From NCBI GenBank assembly GCA_963575745.1, contig CAUYUJ010019105.1:117501-181500 (forward strand): a stretch of DNA of 64,000 nt. The letters are read 5' to 3'. Numbering within the stretch: the stretch's first letter is position 1; the number at the start of each line of letters is the position of its first letter. This document shows, piece by piece, positions 21,053 to 30,249 of the stretch. Position numbers and translations under genes: made by a program. The notes under the pieces were generated by a model, which had not been told where the DNA came from, made no database searches, and saw only the letters and a program-made list of their open reading frames with translations. The stretch comes from Prorocentrum cordatum (taxonomy: Eukaryota > Sar > Dinophyceae > Prorocentrales > Prorocentraceae).

Positions 21053-21220
21053 ACCGATCCTCATCCCCAGCGGCGTGGCCTGGGCCCCACTGGCCGATTT
21101 GCCCCCCTAGATGGGGATATAGGCCGCCCCCTTCGGTCTTCGAGGGGTGCATCCCCAACTAGGGGGGGTAATTTGGTGGGGGTCTCGAAGGAGAGGGGGA
21201 TGAGGATGGGGATCGGCTAA
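21053..21220. repeat. foldback repeat
   Basis: CCGATCCTCATCCCC at the left is inverted against GGGGATGAGGATGGGGATCGG at the right. Abuts the end of MITE-B. Confidence 0.65.
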
Positions 21221-21262
21221 ACGATACTGAAGCAGGGCTGCCGAAACGAGGAACGGTTCATA

Positions 21263-21590
21263 CAGTCAGAACCGACAGCAGGGACGCGCGACGAGGATGC
21301 TGGCCCCTCGGACGCCCACGTCGAGGCTTTCTGAGCGGGGCTGGCCATCGGAAGCCATCGAGGACGGACCGAGGAGGCAGGGATGCAAAGGGTACACCCT
21401 GCGAAATGTTTAAGAAATCATGGGTTAAGAAATTCATGGTCTCAGGACTTGAACAAAACCCAGAACTTCTATCAAAATCTTGGGAGTTACATTGAAAAGT
21501 TAAGAATAATCGAGACTCTGGCCGAAAACTTAAGTTTTCTTAAGCATCGCCTAAGGTGTACCCTTGGGAAGGTGGCCCATCCTTATCACC
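21263..21590. mobile_element. MITE-F copy split by MITE-G
   Basis: Begins CAGTCAGAACCGACAGCAGG after TA. MITE-F sequence runs to ATGCAAAGGGTA at 21394, is interrupted by MITE-G, and resumes with TACCCTTGGGAAGGTGGCCC at 21559. The usual right terminus is not recognisable. Confidence 0.75.
21395..21558. mobile_element. MITE-G copy 1, nested in MITE-F (TA target)
   Basis: A 164-bp, relatively AT-rich element. CACCCTGCGAAATGTTTAAG at the left is inverted against TTAAGCATCGCCTAAGGTG at the right. It splits the MITE-F motif GGGTACCCTT at its central TA, which is duplicated on both sides. Second copy at 25737-25901. Confidence 0.92.
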
Positions 21591-21743
21591 GGCCTCGGCC
21601 GTCAGGCACGAGGCCCAATCAATGTTTGGCGCCGGCAGCGCCCGAGTGCACAAAGGATGGCCAGAGGGGCAGCCAAGGAAGGACCCGGGGAACAGCACGG
21701 CGAGCCCCTTTTTCCCGAGCCCAGAGCGGTCCTTGTTTTAGCA

Positions 21744-21909
21744 TTCGCTCGGGCATGTCCTTCTGCAGGCGGATGTTGTATCATTTGTAGCAGCAAAAAG
21801 AACGCCAAACCATGTTCAAGCACAGTCAAAGGAGCACGCAACGTCGGCACCAGTCTAGTTCGTTACTACCCGTGAGCATTCCTCCTGTGGAGGGGCATGC
21901 CCGACTTAA
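21744..21909. mobile_element. MITE-C copy
   Basis: Ends TTCGCTCGGGC and GCCCGACTTAA. Flanking octamers TTTTAGCA and GCTTAGCG agree at five central positions, consistent with an aged 8-bp duplication. Confidence 0.8.
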
Positions 21910-22459
21910 GCTTAGCGTCGTGGCTGGATGTATGTAACTTCTTCTCCCGCGAGCCTCCCGAGCCGGGGTCTGGCCGTCCACCGGCTCCTCTCGACGGCGC
22001 GTGCAAACCGCAGGAGCTGGCGCGAAGAGGGGGGGCCGGCCGCGCAAGAAAGCAGGGGGGGGGCTTCTCAGAAGTGGAGGCCTCCCAGATGGGGTTTAAA
22101 TGGATTCGGGCGATGGCATGACTGGATTTACTGTGGCATGGTTTTGTAATCTATACCAGGGACGCCCCACCCGCCCCGTTCCAGAAAGCGGGATTGCCGT
22201 CACGCGAGAAACACCAGCTATGGCAAACCTGGTTTAGTGATTCCAATCCATATTTTGGGCTTCGGGGCCCAAACACTAACCGGCTCCCCTCAACCGGGGT
22301 CCTGGCTATACCCGATGGATGGGCGTCCGAGAAGTCCCGCCACCCTCTGACGAGGCCTCCTCCTCCTGGCTTCCCCCCCTCGCTCGCCGCCAAGGTCTGG
22401 AAGCGGACCGCTCGCATCTGGACGGACCTTGGAAGGGGGCCAAGAGCAAGCCCAAGGTG
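21910..22459. other. intergenic, no gene seen
   Basis: Includes AAACCTGGTTTAGTGATTCC near 22230, resembling sequence near 2510. No coding domain recognised. Confidence 0.35.
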
Positions 22460-22690
22460 CCTCGGTAGAGGCCTCCTAGATGGGGACCGAGTAGATGGGG
22501 TCGGAGGATCGCGCCGCATCGCCACTGCATCGCCGATGCATCGGCGATGCAGCGGCGATGCATCCATCGGCGACGTCGGCGATGCATCGGCGACGTCGGC
22601 ATGGGGAAACACGGGCTCCGCATCGAGCCGCATCGTCGATGCGGCGCCCCCCATCTACTTGGACCTAGTCTAGGAGGCCCAGAAGAAGGC
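22460..22690. repeat. dispersed repeat O copy 1 (GATGCATCGGC-rich)
   Basis: Begins GAGGCCTCCTAGATGGGG, continues with TAGATGGGGTCGGAGGATCG, then carries many GATGCATCGGCGATGC units. The block GGGCTCCGCATCGAG is shared with 55617-55815. The internal unit is itself palindromic (GATGCATC). Confidence 0.75.
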
Positions 22691-22903
22691 GGGTGGTCTC
22701 TCAGAAGCCCTCCCGCCGGCTCGTGGGCATCGGCGACGCAATGACCCAGGTCAATGCAAACCTGGGTCCGTCAGGCTTCCCAGACACCCTATCATCAATC
22801 CGCGGCCGTCTCCCTCTCCCTGGGAGGACAGTTGCCCCAGGATCCGTTTTTGATGGTCACACGGCCCGAAAACGGGCCCAGGAGGCCGAGATGCAGGAAC
22901 AAC

Positions 22904-23746
22904 AAATCCCGGCGAAGGACCCAACCATACGCAAGTGTGAGAGCCGCAAGGCAGGTGGGACGAAGCAAGGGGAATTCCCAATGGGGCCACGAACCGTGTG
23001 AGGGGTGCGCCAAAATGGGGCTGGGCCGCCATGCGAACCCTGCCACTGGGGTCTTCGGTGGAGCCCCAGTGGGGCCACGAACCGTGTGAGGGGTGCGCCA
23101 AAATGGGGCTGGGCCGCCACGCGAACCCTGCCACTGGGGCCTTCGGTGGAACTCCCGATGGGGTCACGAACCGTGCGAGGGGTGCGCCAAAATGGCGCTG
23201 GGCCGCCATGCGAACCTTGCCACTGTGGCTTTCCGTGGCGCTCCCCATGGGGCCACGAACCGTGTGAGGGGTGCGCCAAAATAGAACGGGGCCGCCATGC
23301 GAACCCTGCCACTGGGGCCTTCGGTGGAGCTCCCCATGGGGCCACGAACCGTGTGAGGGGTGCGCCAAAATGGGGCTGGGCCGCCATGCGAACCCTGCCA
23401 GTGGGGCCTTCGGTGGAACTGCCTATGGGGCCACGAGCCGTGTGAAGGGTGCGCCAAAATAGAACGGGGCCGCCATGCGAACCCTGTCACTGGAGCCTTC
23501 GGTGGAGCACCCCATGGTGCCACGAACCGTGTGAGGGGTGCGCCAAAACGCGGGGCCGCCATGCGAACCCTGCCACTGTGGCCTTCGGTGGAGCTCCCTA
23601 TGAGGCCACGAAACGCTGTACTGGGTGGGTGAAACGCAGGGAGGGAGGAGGAGGGGAGGAGGGAGGAGGGGGAGAAGGAGGGAGGAAGGAAGGAGGGAGG
23701 AACGCGGGGACCGTCTCTTCAAACCGAGGATCCAACAACATTGGAT
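22904..23746 (-). repeat. composite minisatellite element C (88-bp units)
   Basis: Same architecture as B, D and E but inverted. On the minus strand the left block (ATCC then TGTTGGATCCTCGG) lies at 23746 downward and a CT-rich stretch follows (23640-23700). Next comes one junction unit of the 112-bp type (TTTCACCCACCCAGTACAGC), then about seven 88-bp units (CGTGGCCCCATGGGGAGCTC), then the right block (TGCGTATGGTTGGGTCCTTC). The junction unit links the 112-bp and 88-bp arrays as one family. Confidence 0.88.
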
Positions 23747-23789
23747 GGTTGGGAAACATTGAAAACAACATATCCTCGGAGGCCTGGGC

Positions 23790-23882
23790 TTGCAGGATGG
23801 AGCAAGATCCTGCAGGGTCCTGCTCGCTAGCCCGGGTCAGTGCAGCGCTGGCTGCGCAGGAGCCTGCAGGATCCTGCATGCA
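23790..23882. repeat. AGGATCCTGC palindrome cluster
   Basis: GCAAGATCCTGCAGGGTCCT and GCCTGCAGGATCCTGCATGC face each other around CTGCGCAGG/CAGCGCTGG motifs. A short local foldback. Confidence 0.5.
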
Positions 23883-24106
23883 CTTCTGAGATGATTAGCA
23901 AAAATTCGCCGGCCCAACGGGCCAGAGTCGTGCTAAGATCTCCGGTAACTGGTTAACAATATTCTACTTCGCGCACGCGGGGCGGCCCTGGGGGTCTCCG
24001 GGCGAAAAGTACCCCCGGCGAGTCCAGGTCAGAGATGCCGGATCGGGCAATTTTCTGATACCCCTCACGAGGATCGTGGCCTCCGAGGGGGGAGCCGCAA
24101 TCGACT

Positions 24107-24230
24107 ACCCCCCCTCCCGCTCCAAGAGGCCCCCAAGAGCGCCCCAAGAGGCCGCCAAGGAACCCCAAGAGACTCCCAAGAGGTCCCCAAGAGGCCCCCG
24201 AGAGGCCCTCAAGAGGGCTCCAGGGCCAGC
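24107..24230. repeat. degenerate CCAAGAGGCCC repeat block
   Basis: Same motif family as at 14371. Confidence 0.75.
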
Positions 24231-24419
24231 GGAATGAGCGATGCGATTACGTAAACCCCAACCCTGGGGACAGGGGGGGGGGGCTTTTCTGCAGAGGTAT
24301 CCAGCCAAACCGCCTGGATGCAGGATCCCTACTGCGAAGACGGGGTCCGATGTCAGGACACGTTCTCGTAGTGATATCAAGGTTCGGGGCTCCTGCCCTC
24401 GGTGGTCCGAACCCCTCCG

Positions 24420-24550
24420 CTCGCCATCGCTCGGACGTCCATTCCCTGTGCTTTGTTCGGTTTCGAGCGTGGCTTTTTCGCCAAATGATCAAGGATGCTC
24501 CTCGATGGTCCTCGCCGAAGGAAAAATGCACACGCCGGAGCGATGCCAAG
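24420..24550. mobile_element. MITE-D copy
   Basis: CGCCATCGCTCGGACGTCC to GCCGGAGCGATGCCAAG, with standard interior. Confidence 0.85.
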
Positions 24551-24632
24551 TCTGCCTCCCGAGAGGAGGCCCCCCCCCCCCCCCGCTCGCGCCCTGCGCT
24601 CCTGCGGCGGAGGACGGGACCACCTCCCTGGC

Positions 24633-24791
24633 ATGGGTCGGGCATGTCCCCCTACAGGCAGACTCTGCAAGAAAATCAGAAAGCAATTCAACAACACCCC
24701 AAACTAGTCGACAAATCACAGGAGAATCATCCCGAACTCTCTGTGTACTAATTCTGAATCTTCCGAATTTAGAGGGGCACGCCCGACTTTG
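24633..24791. mobile_element. MITE-C copy
   Basis: Left ATGGGTCGGGCATGTCC and right GGGGCACGCCCGACTTTG. CCCTGGC occurs just outside both ends but at unequal distance, so the duplication is uncertain. Confidence 0.75.
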
Positions 24792-25063
24792 TTAACCCTG
24801 GCGAAGCACCCCTCGGCGAAACCGACCCTGGGACCAGACCTGGCGGGCGCAGGCTGGCAGAAACAATTTGCGGCCACAGCACCCCCTCAGGGAAGCCGCG
24901 CGAGGGCCACTCGCTGATCGCCTCGGCAGGGCCCGGGCGTGTGGCACAGTCGGCCCGGACCGCAGGGATGCGCGGTGAGGATGCAAGGGGCCCTGGAGGC
25001 CCATGTCGAAGCTTCTGGAGCGGGGCTCTGCCGACGAAAGTGGCCGAGGACTGCGGGACGGGA

Positions 25064-25245
25064 AAATGACCACAGCCACTGCTTCTTGTGTGCGCCGCCT
25101 TCCAGCCGGCCGAAAAAGAAGCAGTGGTTGTGGTCATCTACCTGGTGCCAGGCTCATCGAAGATGACCGCAGCCACTGCTTTGTTGCCGCGGGCCGGAAG
25201 GTGGCATCTAAAGAAGAGCAGTGGCTGTGGTCATTTGCACGCCCC
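25064..25245. repeat. double palindrome inside MITE-F
   Basis: ATGACCACAGCCACTGCTTC is inverted against GAAGCAGTGGTTGTGGTCAT. Immediately after, GATGACCGCAGCCACTGCTT is inverted against GAGCAGTGGCTGTGGTCAT. These are two tandem hairpins with related arms, probably one foldback element duplicated in place. Confidence 0.75.
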
Positions 25246-25272
25246 GTGAGGATGAACCCAGGAGGCAAGGAT

Positions 25273-25435
25273 TGAAGGGGCCCCAGGACACACAAATAAA
25301 TACACACAAATAAAACAAATCCCCATATTTTCCCATATTTTCGGGGTTTCTGTCTTCCCCCCCACTTCCCATATTTTCCCATATTTTCTGGGGAATCGAG
25401 GATTAATTGTGTCTGTGTGTTTCTTTTCCTCCTGA
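25273..25435. mobile_element. MITE-E copy 3 nested in MITE-F (5-bp TSD AGGAT)
   Basis: A 163-bp element from TGAAGGGGCCCCAGG to TTTTCCTCCTGA, flanked by AGGAT at 25268-25272 and 25436-25440. Uninterrupted MITE-F copies read GGAGGCAAGGATGCAAGGG, which is the empty site. Confidence 0.93.
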
Positions 25436-25612
25436 AGGATGCAAGGGGTGCCCCTGGGAACGCTGCCCATCCTTACCGTGCGGGTTGACTGCGCTGGGGG
25501 GTGGCCCTTCCGGGCCCCCTAGAAAGGGGCCCCTCGCGGGCACCCGCTGGCTCCACAAGGGGGCTCCTGGAGGGCACCTCTCCGCCCCCTCCCTCCCCCC
25601 CTAACCAGCCTC

Positions 25613-25923
25613 GAACGCATCCCTATCCCTGAGACGGGCGAGCAAAGAGCGAGGACAATCTTGGGGACGGGCCCTCAGAAACTGAGGGCATCCGTAAGAT
25701 CGGCATCCAGGTGAGGTGATGTCAAACATAGGGATACACCCTGCGAAATGCTTAAGAAATCATGGGTTAAGAAAATCATAGTCTCAGAACTTGAATAAAA
25801 ACCCAAAATTCCCATTCGAATCTTAGGATTTACATTGAAACATTAAGAATAATCGAGACCCTGGCCGAAAATTTAAGTTTTCTTAAACATCGCCTAAGGT
25901 GTAGGGATATGTCTCAAACTGGT
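25613..25923. mobile_element. MITE-H copy 1 split by MITE-G
   Basis: Left terminus ACCAGCCTCGAACGCATCCC, right terminus ATGTCTCAAACTGGT. The interior (GAGCGAGGACAATCTTGGGG) matches the H copies at 53291 and 53673. MITE-G lies at 25737-25901. Confidence 0.8.
25737..25901. mobile_element. MITE-G copy 2, nested in MITE-H (TA target)
   Basis: A 165-bp element from CACCCTGCGAAATGCTTAAG to CGCCTAAGGTG, flanked by TA. The host junction reads CATAGGGA-TA ... TA-GGGATATG. The intact MITE-H at 53291-53446 reads CATAGGGATAGGGATATG, the exact empty site. Confidence 0.94.
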
Positions 25924-26005
25924 ACCCCCCCCCCTGTCGGGGCCACCCCCCGTACCACCCGCCCGAAGGGCGGGGGGTCCTGTCCACCTCCGGCTGGTTC
26001 TAGGG

Positions 26006-26169
26006 TCAGGTCGGGCATGTCCTCCTACAGGCGGGTCTGCTACGAATGCTAGCAAGTAGTCAAACATATTCGAAACTAGTTCAACATAATGAACAGAATC
26101 GTCCCCAGACTATTTCTTGACAGTTTTTGTTTTCAGTATACCTCCTGTAGAAAGACAGGCCCGACTTGA
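26006..26169. mobile_element. MITE-C copy with 8-bp TSD
   Basis: Ends TCAGGTCGGGC and GCCCGACTTGA, flanked by a perfect 8-bp repeat TTCTAGGG at 25998-26005 and 26170-26177. The CTAG-centred octamer is like targets reported for hAT elements. Confidence 0.92.
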
Positions 26170-26184
26170 TTCTAGGGGAACAAG

Positions 26185-26310
26185 CGATAACATAAACATA
26201 CACTTCTGGAGGCCGCCGCGCTCTGCGCGCCAGGGGGCGGCGCCCGAGGCGCCGCCAGAGGGGTTCCACCGCCGATATCCGATCAATCCACGCGGACCCC
26301 CGAAAGTTTA
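26185..26310. repeat. foldback repeat, MITE-L-like variant
   Basis: Contains ACATAAACATACACTTCTGG at the left and ACGCGGACCCCCGAAAGTTT at the right around GGCGGCGCCCGAGGCGCCGCC. Related to the foldbacks at 28732-28906 and 55250-55440. Confidence 0.55.
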
Positions 26311-26470
26311 CAGTCAAGGCGCTGCCAGAAGGAACGGCACATAGGAACGCAGCCCCTCGCTGGCACCACAGGCGCCCAGGTGCACGAGGATCATCACTTG
26401 ACAGCCGCGGAAGGACCACAGGCACAGCGAGCCCCCTCTGAACCCAAAGCAGCTCTCATCTCAGCGCCTC

Positions 26471-26715
26471 GGTGAACGTTTTTCCTTATTCGGCGTTTTG
26501 ACATTGGGCGGAAGGGGGGGATTGGAAAGGGGGTTCTGGCTCCGGGCCCCTGTGTGGTGCGACCGTTTGCAGCAGCGCGTCCGATGGGAGAGGCTGCAAC
26601 TGCTCGAAGCAGGCGCAGAAAGCGGCCGAGATCTACTCCACAGGGGGGGGGAGGCAGGGTGCGAGACCCCGCGCCGGTCGGCAAGACGGCGAAGACGAAA
26701 GCTACGGCTGTGTTC
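26471..26715. repeat. dispersed repeat M copy 1
   Basis: Shares TTCGGCGTTTTGACATTGGG, then GGATTGG/GGTTCTGGCTC, then GCTCGAAGCAGGCGC and GATCTACTCCA with 47750-48000. Confidence 0.75.
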
Positions 26716-26793
26716 CTGCCACTGTCTGTTCCCCACACTGTTTGGCCGGAGGCAGCCCGGTCATGAGAGGGAAAACGGGTCCCATGGCCCCAT

Positions 26794-26924
26794 CTGGGCG
26801 TCGCTCGGACGTCCATTCCCTGTGTTTTTTTTGATTTCGTGCGTGTTTTTTTCGCCAAATGATCAAGGATGTTCCTAGATGGTCCTCGCCGAAGGAAAAA
26901 TGCACACGTCCGAGCGATGCCAAG
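26794..26924. mobile_element. MITE-D copy
   Basis: CGTCGCTCGGACGTCC to ACGTCCGAGCGATGCCAAG. A wider inverted match extends outside (GGCCCCATCTGGGCG against CCATGGGGGCC). Confidence 0.87.
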
Positions 26925-27087
26925 CCATGGGGGCCTTCGGACGAGGGGCACCGATGCGGGGGGGGGGGCTGGCAGAGGCGGGACACATCGGCCTGGCATC
27001 GGCGATACCTCGCCGAAAGATCGGCGATGGGGGCCCCCGAGCGCGGCTCCAAGCGCTCCCAGGCGGCTTGGGACTAGCGGGCCCCTG

Positions 27088-27428
27088 CAGTCGGACCTCA
27101 GCGGACAGGGCACGCGAGCGAGAGGGCACAAGACCCTTCTCAGGGCCACATTGCCATACAGTTGGGGCGTTGACCTAAGGAACCCTAAATAAGGAACGAG
27201 GCCCCTTTTTTCCCATAAGTCTAACTTCGATTTCCGATCGAAAACATAAGGAAAACCTGAGGCAAGCTGTGAAACACTTGAGGAACGCGGAGCCCCTTCC
27301 CAACCAAAAGGGTTCCTTCTTCAGGGCCCCGACTGTAGGAGAATGAGAATGCACGTGTCGCGAGGCACTGGACACGAGGGTACCCTTGAGCTGGCAGGGT
27401 CGAGCTGATTACTAAACCGGGCCGACGG
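27088..27428. mobile_element. MITE-B copy split by MITE-A
   Basis: Starts CAGTCGGACCTCAGCGGACA and ends AACCGGGCCGACGG, followed by TA. The interior matches 20812 and 32581. It is interrupted between GGCCACATTGCCA and GGAGAATGAGAATGC by MITE-A. Confidence 0.82.
27159..27335. mobile_element. MITE-A copy 2 nested in MITE-B (TA target)
   Basis: A 177-bp element from CAGTTGGGGCGTTGACC to AGGGCCCCGACTG, flanked by TA at 27157-27158 and 27336-27337. The intact MITE-B at 20812-21050 reads TTGCAATAGGAGTG here, so one TA has become two. Confidence 0.94.
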
Positions 27429-28014
27429 TATAGGCGATCCGTCGGCGATCGGGGGCCGATGCGTCCCCCCACCTATATGCCAATCCCCCCCTGCTGACAG
27501 GACCATCTCTTCATCCCGAGCCGTTGTTCCACAGGCCCCGGGCCCGGAAAACTGGCCCCGCGGGTCCCAAAGCAACAGCGACCAAAACCTATGGATCCCC
27601 GCCTGCTGTCGGTTGGAGTGACCTCTGGTGCGCGGCTTTCGGGGGGCCGCGGGGGGGCCAACACACAGGCGGGCAAGACGCCACCGCCGCCTCGCACTCG
27701 GCGATCGGGGGGCCCCAGTGGGCGCGCACCAAAAGGTCACACCGGCGAAGGGTCACTCTTTCGTGCAATCGACCCAGACATGCGACGTCCTGATTCTGTC
27801 AAGACGGCGTCCCCGGAAGTCCCGATCCATTCCCCGGGGCTGGCTTCTCATCCCGAGTCGTTTCTTGACGCTCCCGAGGGGCCCGGCGAGAGCCTCCGGG
27901 GGCCGAAGATACTGAAGAGCCTGCCGTCCTGATCTCTTTACGACGCGAGCATGTCTGGGGGGGTGCTTCATGGCGGCCGACTCGCGCGGCACAGCAGTCC
28001 TCCCTAGGGAAACC
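27429..28014. other. intergenic, no gene seen
   Basis: GGCGATCCGTCGGCGATCGG-type motifs near 27430 and GC-rich unique DNA after. No domain recognised. Confidence 0.4.
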
Positions 28015-28255
28015 AACTCTATACAACGACGCTTTTTTTCCGGGCCCCGCACTGAAATGCGCACAGGAAAGCGGATCCTGGTGTATACGGATCCTGGTGT
28101 ATACATTTCTTATGTCCCCCCCCCCGGGGAATGGGACAAGAAGTATACACCACACCACCCCGACGTCGTCCCCGACCCTCAACAAGTTCTGGCATTGAAA
28201 AACGGCCCGCCACTCGTAATGTATTTGCTCGAGCTTCCGACACCGGTCCTCCCGC
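28015..28255. repeat. dispersed repeat K copy 1
   Basis: Shares CGGGCCCCGCACTGA, GGAAAGCGGATCCTGGTGTA, GACGTCGTCCCCGACCCTCA and GTAATGTAT with 42608-42830. The sequence GGATCCTGGTGTATAC is tandemly doubled here. Both copies are open in a plus frame and a minus frame, but conservation is no greater in one frame, so I treat it as noncoding. Confidence 0.75.
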
Positions 28256-28409
28256 GCCCCCGCGAGGCGCGGCGCCGAGCCAACCAGCCACGCGAGCACC
28301 AGGGCGCCGGCGCGGGCCCCACCGCGGCGGCCGCCGCGCACCGCGGGGCGTGCCACTCTCCCCGCCGCCATGGGCTGCACAAGTCGGGAGGATCGAGGCG
28401 GGCACGTGC

Positions 28410-28690
28410 GGACAGGGGAGGAGGAGGAGGAGAAGGAGGAGGGGGAGGAGGAGGAGGAGGAGGAGGAGGAGGAGGAGGAGGAGGAGGAGGACGCGAGGAG
28501 GAGGGAGGAGGAGGACGCGAGGAGGAGGCGGAGGTGCAGGGGGAGGAGGGGGAGGGGGAGGGGGAGGGGGAGGGGGGAGGAGGGGAGAGGAGGAGAGGAG
28601 GAGGAGGAGGAGGAGGAGGAGGAGAAGGAGCAGGAGGAGGAGGAGGAGGGGGTGGACGCGAGGAGAAGGGAGGCGGAGGAGGGCGAGGCG
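28410..28690. repeat. (GGA)n purine tract
   Basis: About 280 bp of nearly pure purine GGAGGA/GGGGA on the plus strand. Confidence 0.95.
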
Positions 28691-28731
28691 GAGAAGCCGG
28701 GACAGAATGGGTGCAAAGACTGGCAGCATTA

Positions 28732-28906
28732 GGGGAACGAAGCTCGGGGGTCCACGCGGATCTCTCGGATCTGCACTGGGGACCCCCTGGCGGCGCCTCT
28801 GGCGCCGCCCCTGGCGCGTTCCGCGCGCCAGGGACGGGGGTCCAACGCCGATCCGAGAAATCCGCGCGGACCTCCAATTTTATGTTTATGTCATTCTTCG
28901 TTCCCC
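28732..28906. mobile_element. MITE-L copy (foldback, TA target)
   Basis: A 175-bp foldback from GGGGAACGAAG to CTTCGTTCCCC, flanked by TA at 28730-28731 and 28907-28908. Inner arms carry GGGGGTCCACGCGGATCTCT against AGAAATCCGCGCGGACCTCC. Confidence 0.85.
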
Positions 28907-28908
28907 TA

Positions 28909-29267
28909 AGCATTTCCTCGTGACTGTGTTTTTGTTATTTCCGGGGGCACTGTCGTTGTACCCGGGGACGGGGGGATCGGGCGGGAGGGTAACGGTGACG
29001 GCGGTCGCGGCGTGCACCCGCCAGGGTGCGTCCGCGCCACCAGCGCATCAGCCGCCTGTGCCCACCACAGCATCCAAGGGGGGGGAGGGGGGCTGGGCCG
29101 GGTAACGAGCGTTTGCCTAGGGGAGGAAAACAACAGCGCCCACCTGTTTATTCTGAGAGGGCTCGCTGGCGGTGTCGACGCGGAAGCTGCCCACTCCGGG
29201 CAGGAGGCCGCCTGCCCGACAGCGGCCGCTGTCGGCTTTGGAAAACGCCTGCTGCTGGGCATCTTAC
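28909..29267. other. intergenic, no gene seen
   Basis: GC-rich unique-looking sequence with no recognised domain. Confidence 0.4.
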
Positions 29268-29350
29268 CCAAGTCTCTCGTTCCCCCTACAGGCAGATTGT
29301 GGATGAAAGCTGGAAATGGAAAAATATGCAAAACTTGTGTATTGTGTGTA

Positions 29351-29393
<43 letters not shown>

Positions 29394-29463
29394 AAACGTC
29401 CCAAAACTAGTTATTGTGCTATGTTTTGAAACTTCCTCCTGTAGAGGGACAGGCCCGACTTAC
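29268..29463. mobile_element. MITE-C copy containing a (TA)n tract
   Basis: Left CCAAGTCTCTCGTTCCCCCTA, right TCCTCCTGTAGAGGGACAGG then CCCGACTTAC. The interior holds an AT dinucleotide run at about 29345-29389, which explains the extra length over the usual 160-166 bp. Confidence 0.75.
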
Positions 29464-29644
29464 ACGCACCCAATGCAGAACGCCCTCAACAAAAGGGGGG
29501 GGCGCCGCACTGCCCGGCACGGCAGGAAGTGGGGCCGGGCGAGGCTGCTTGCGTGAGCCTCGGGGGGCTCGCGCGGCCCTCTCGTGAGCGTGCTTTTTTG
29601 TCGACCGGCTCTCGCCCAGATGTCGACCACCCCTAGGAGGCAAC

Positions 29645-29806
29645 TGAAGGGGAACTGGGACACACAAATAAATACACACAAATACCCAAATTCCCTATTT
29701 TTTTTATATTTTCTGGGTTTTTGTCTTCCCCCCCACTTCCCATACTTTCCCATATTTTCTGGGGACTCGACGATGAATTGTGTCTGTGTGTTTTTTTCCC
29801 TCCTGA
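29645..29806. mobile_element. MITE-E copy 4 (5-bp TSD GCAAC)
   Basis: A 162-bp element from TGAAGGGGAACTGGG to TTCCCTCCTGA, flanked by GCAAC at 29640-29644 and 29807-29811. Confidence 0.92.
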
Positions 29807-29889
29807 GCAACTGCTGGGAGGTCTTCGTTGCAAGGGCTGAGGAGCACCCGGCAGGAGGAACCAGATACGGCACGAAGACAAACACTGTG

Positions 29890-29985
29890 GGAGGTCCGCG
29901 CGGAATTCCTGGATCAACGGCCAGAGGCGCCGCCTGGCGCTCTCCGCGAACCAAAGGGGGGGTTCTAGCACAGGAGAGCCCAGAA
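29890..29985. repeat. MITE-L-like fragment
   Basis: GGTCCGCGCGGAATTCCTGG and GGCGCCGCCTGGCGCTCTCC resemble one arm and the loop of the MITE-L foldbacks. The opposite arm is missing. Confidence 0.45.
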
Positions 29986-30249
29986 TCGAATTGATAAGTC
30001 GGATCGGCGATCGAGGTGGCTCGGATCGGCGGAAATCGGCAGCCGCATCGGGAGAAATCGAACCGGCGGAAACCCGCAGGCTAGTCACGCCTTCGACGAG
30101 AAGCCGAAACCCGAATCGGGCTCCGAACTCGATTCGAATCTGACTCGGAGACGACCGAAGCCGAATCGAGTCGAGCCGGAGGGATCGAAGGAGGCCCGAG
30201 CAAGGGGAGCCGCACGGGCCACCGCCTGAGCCCAGGACCCGGAGGTCGC

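Larger units (their letters stand above)
24947..25491. mobile_element. MITE-F copy with two internal insertions
   Basis: Begins CAGTCGGCCCGGACCGCAGG and ends CGGGTTGACTG. Inside are a double palindrome (25064-25245) and a complete MITE-E (25273-25435). The split MITE-F motif is GGAGGCAAGGAT / AAGGATGCAAGGGG. Confidence 0.8.
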
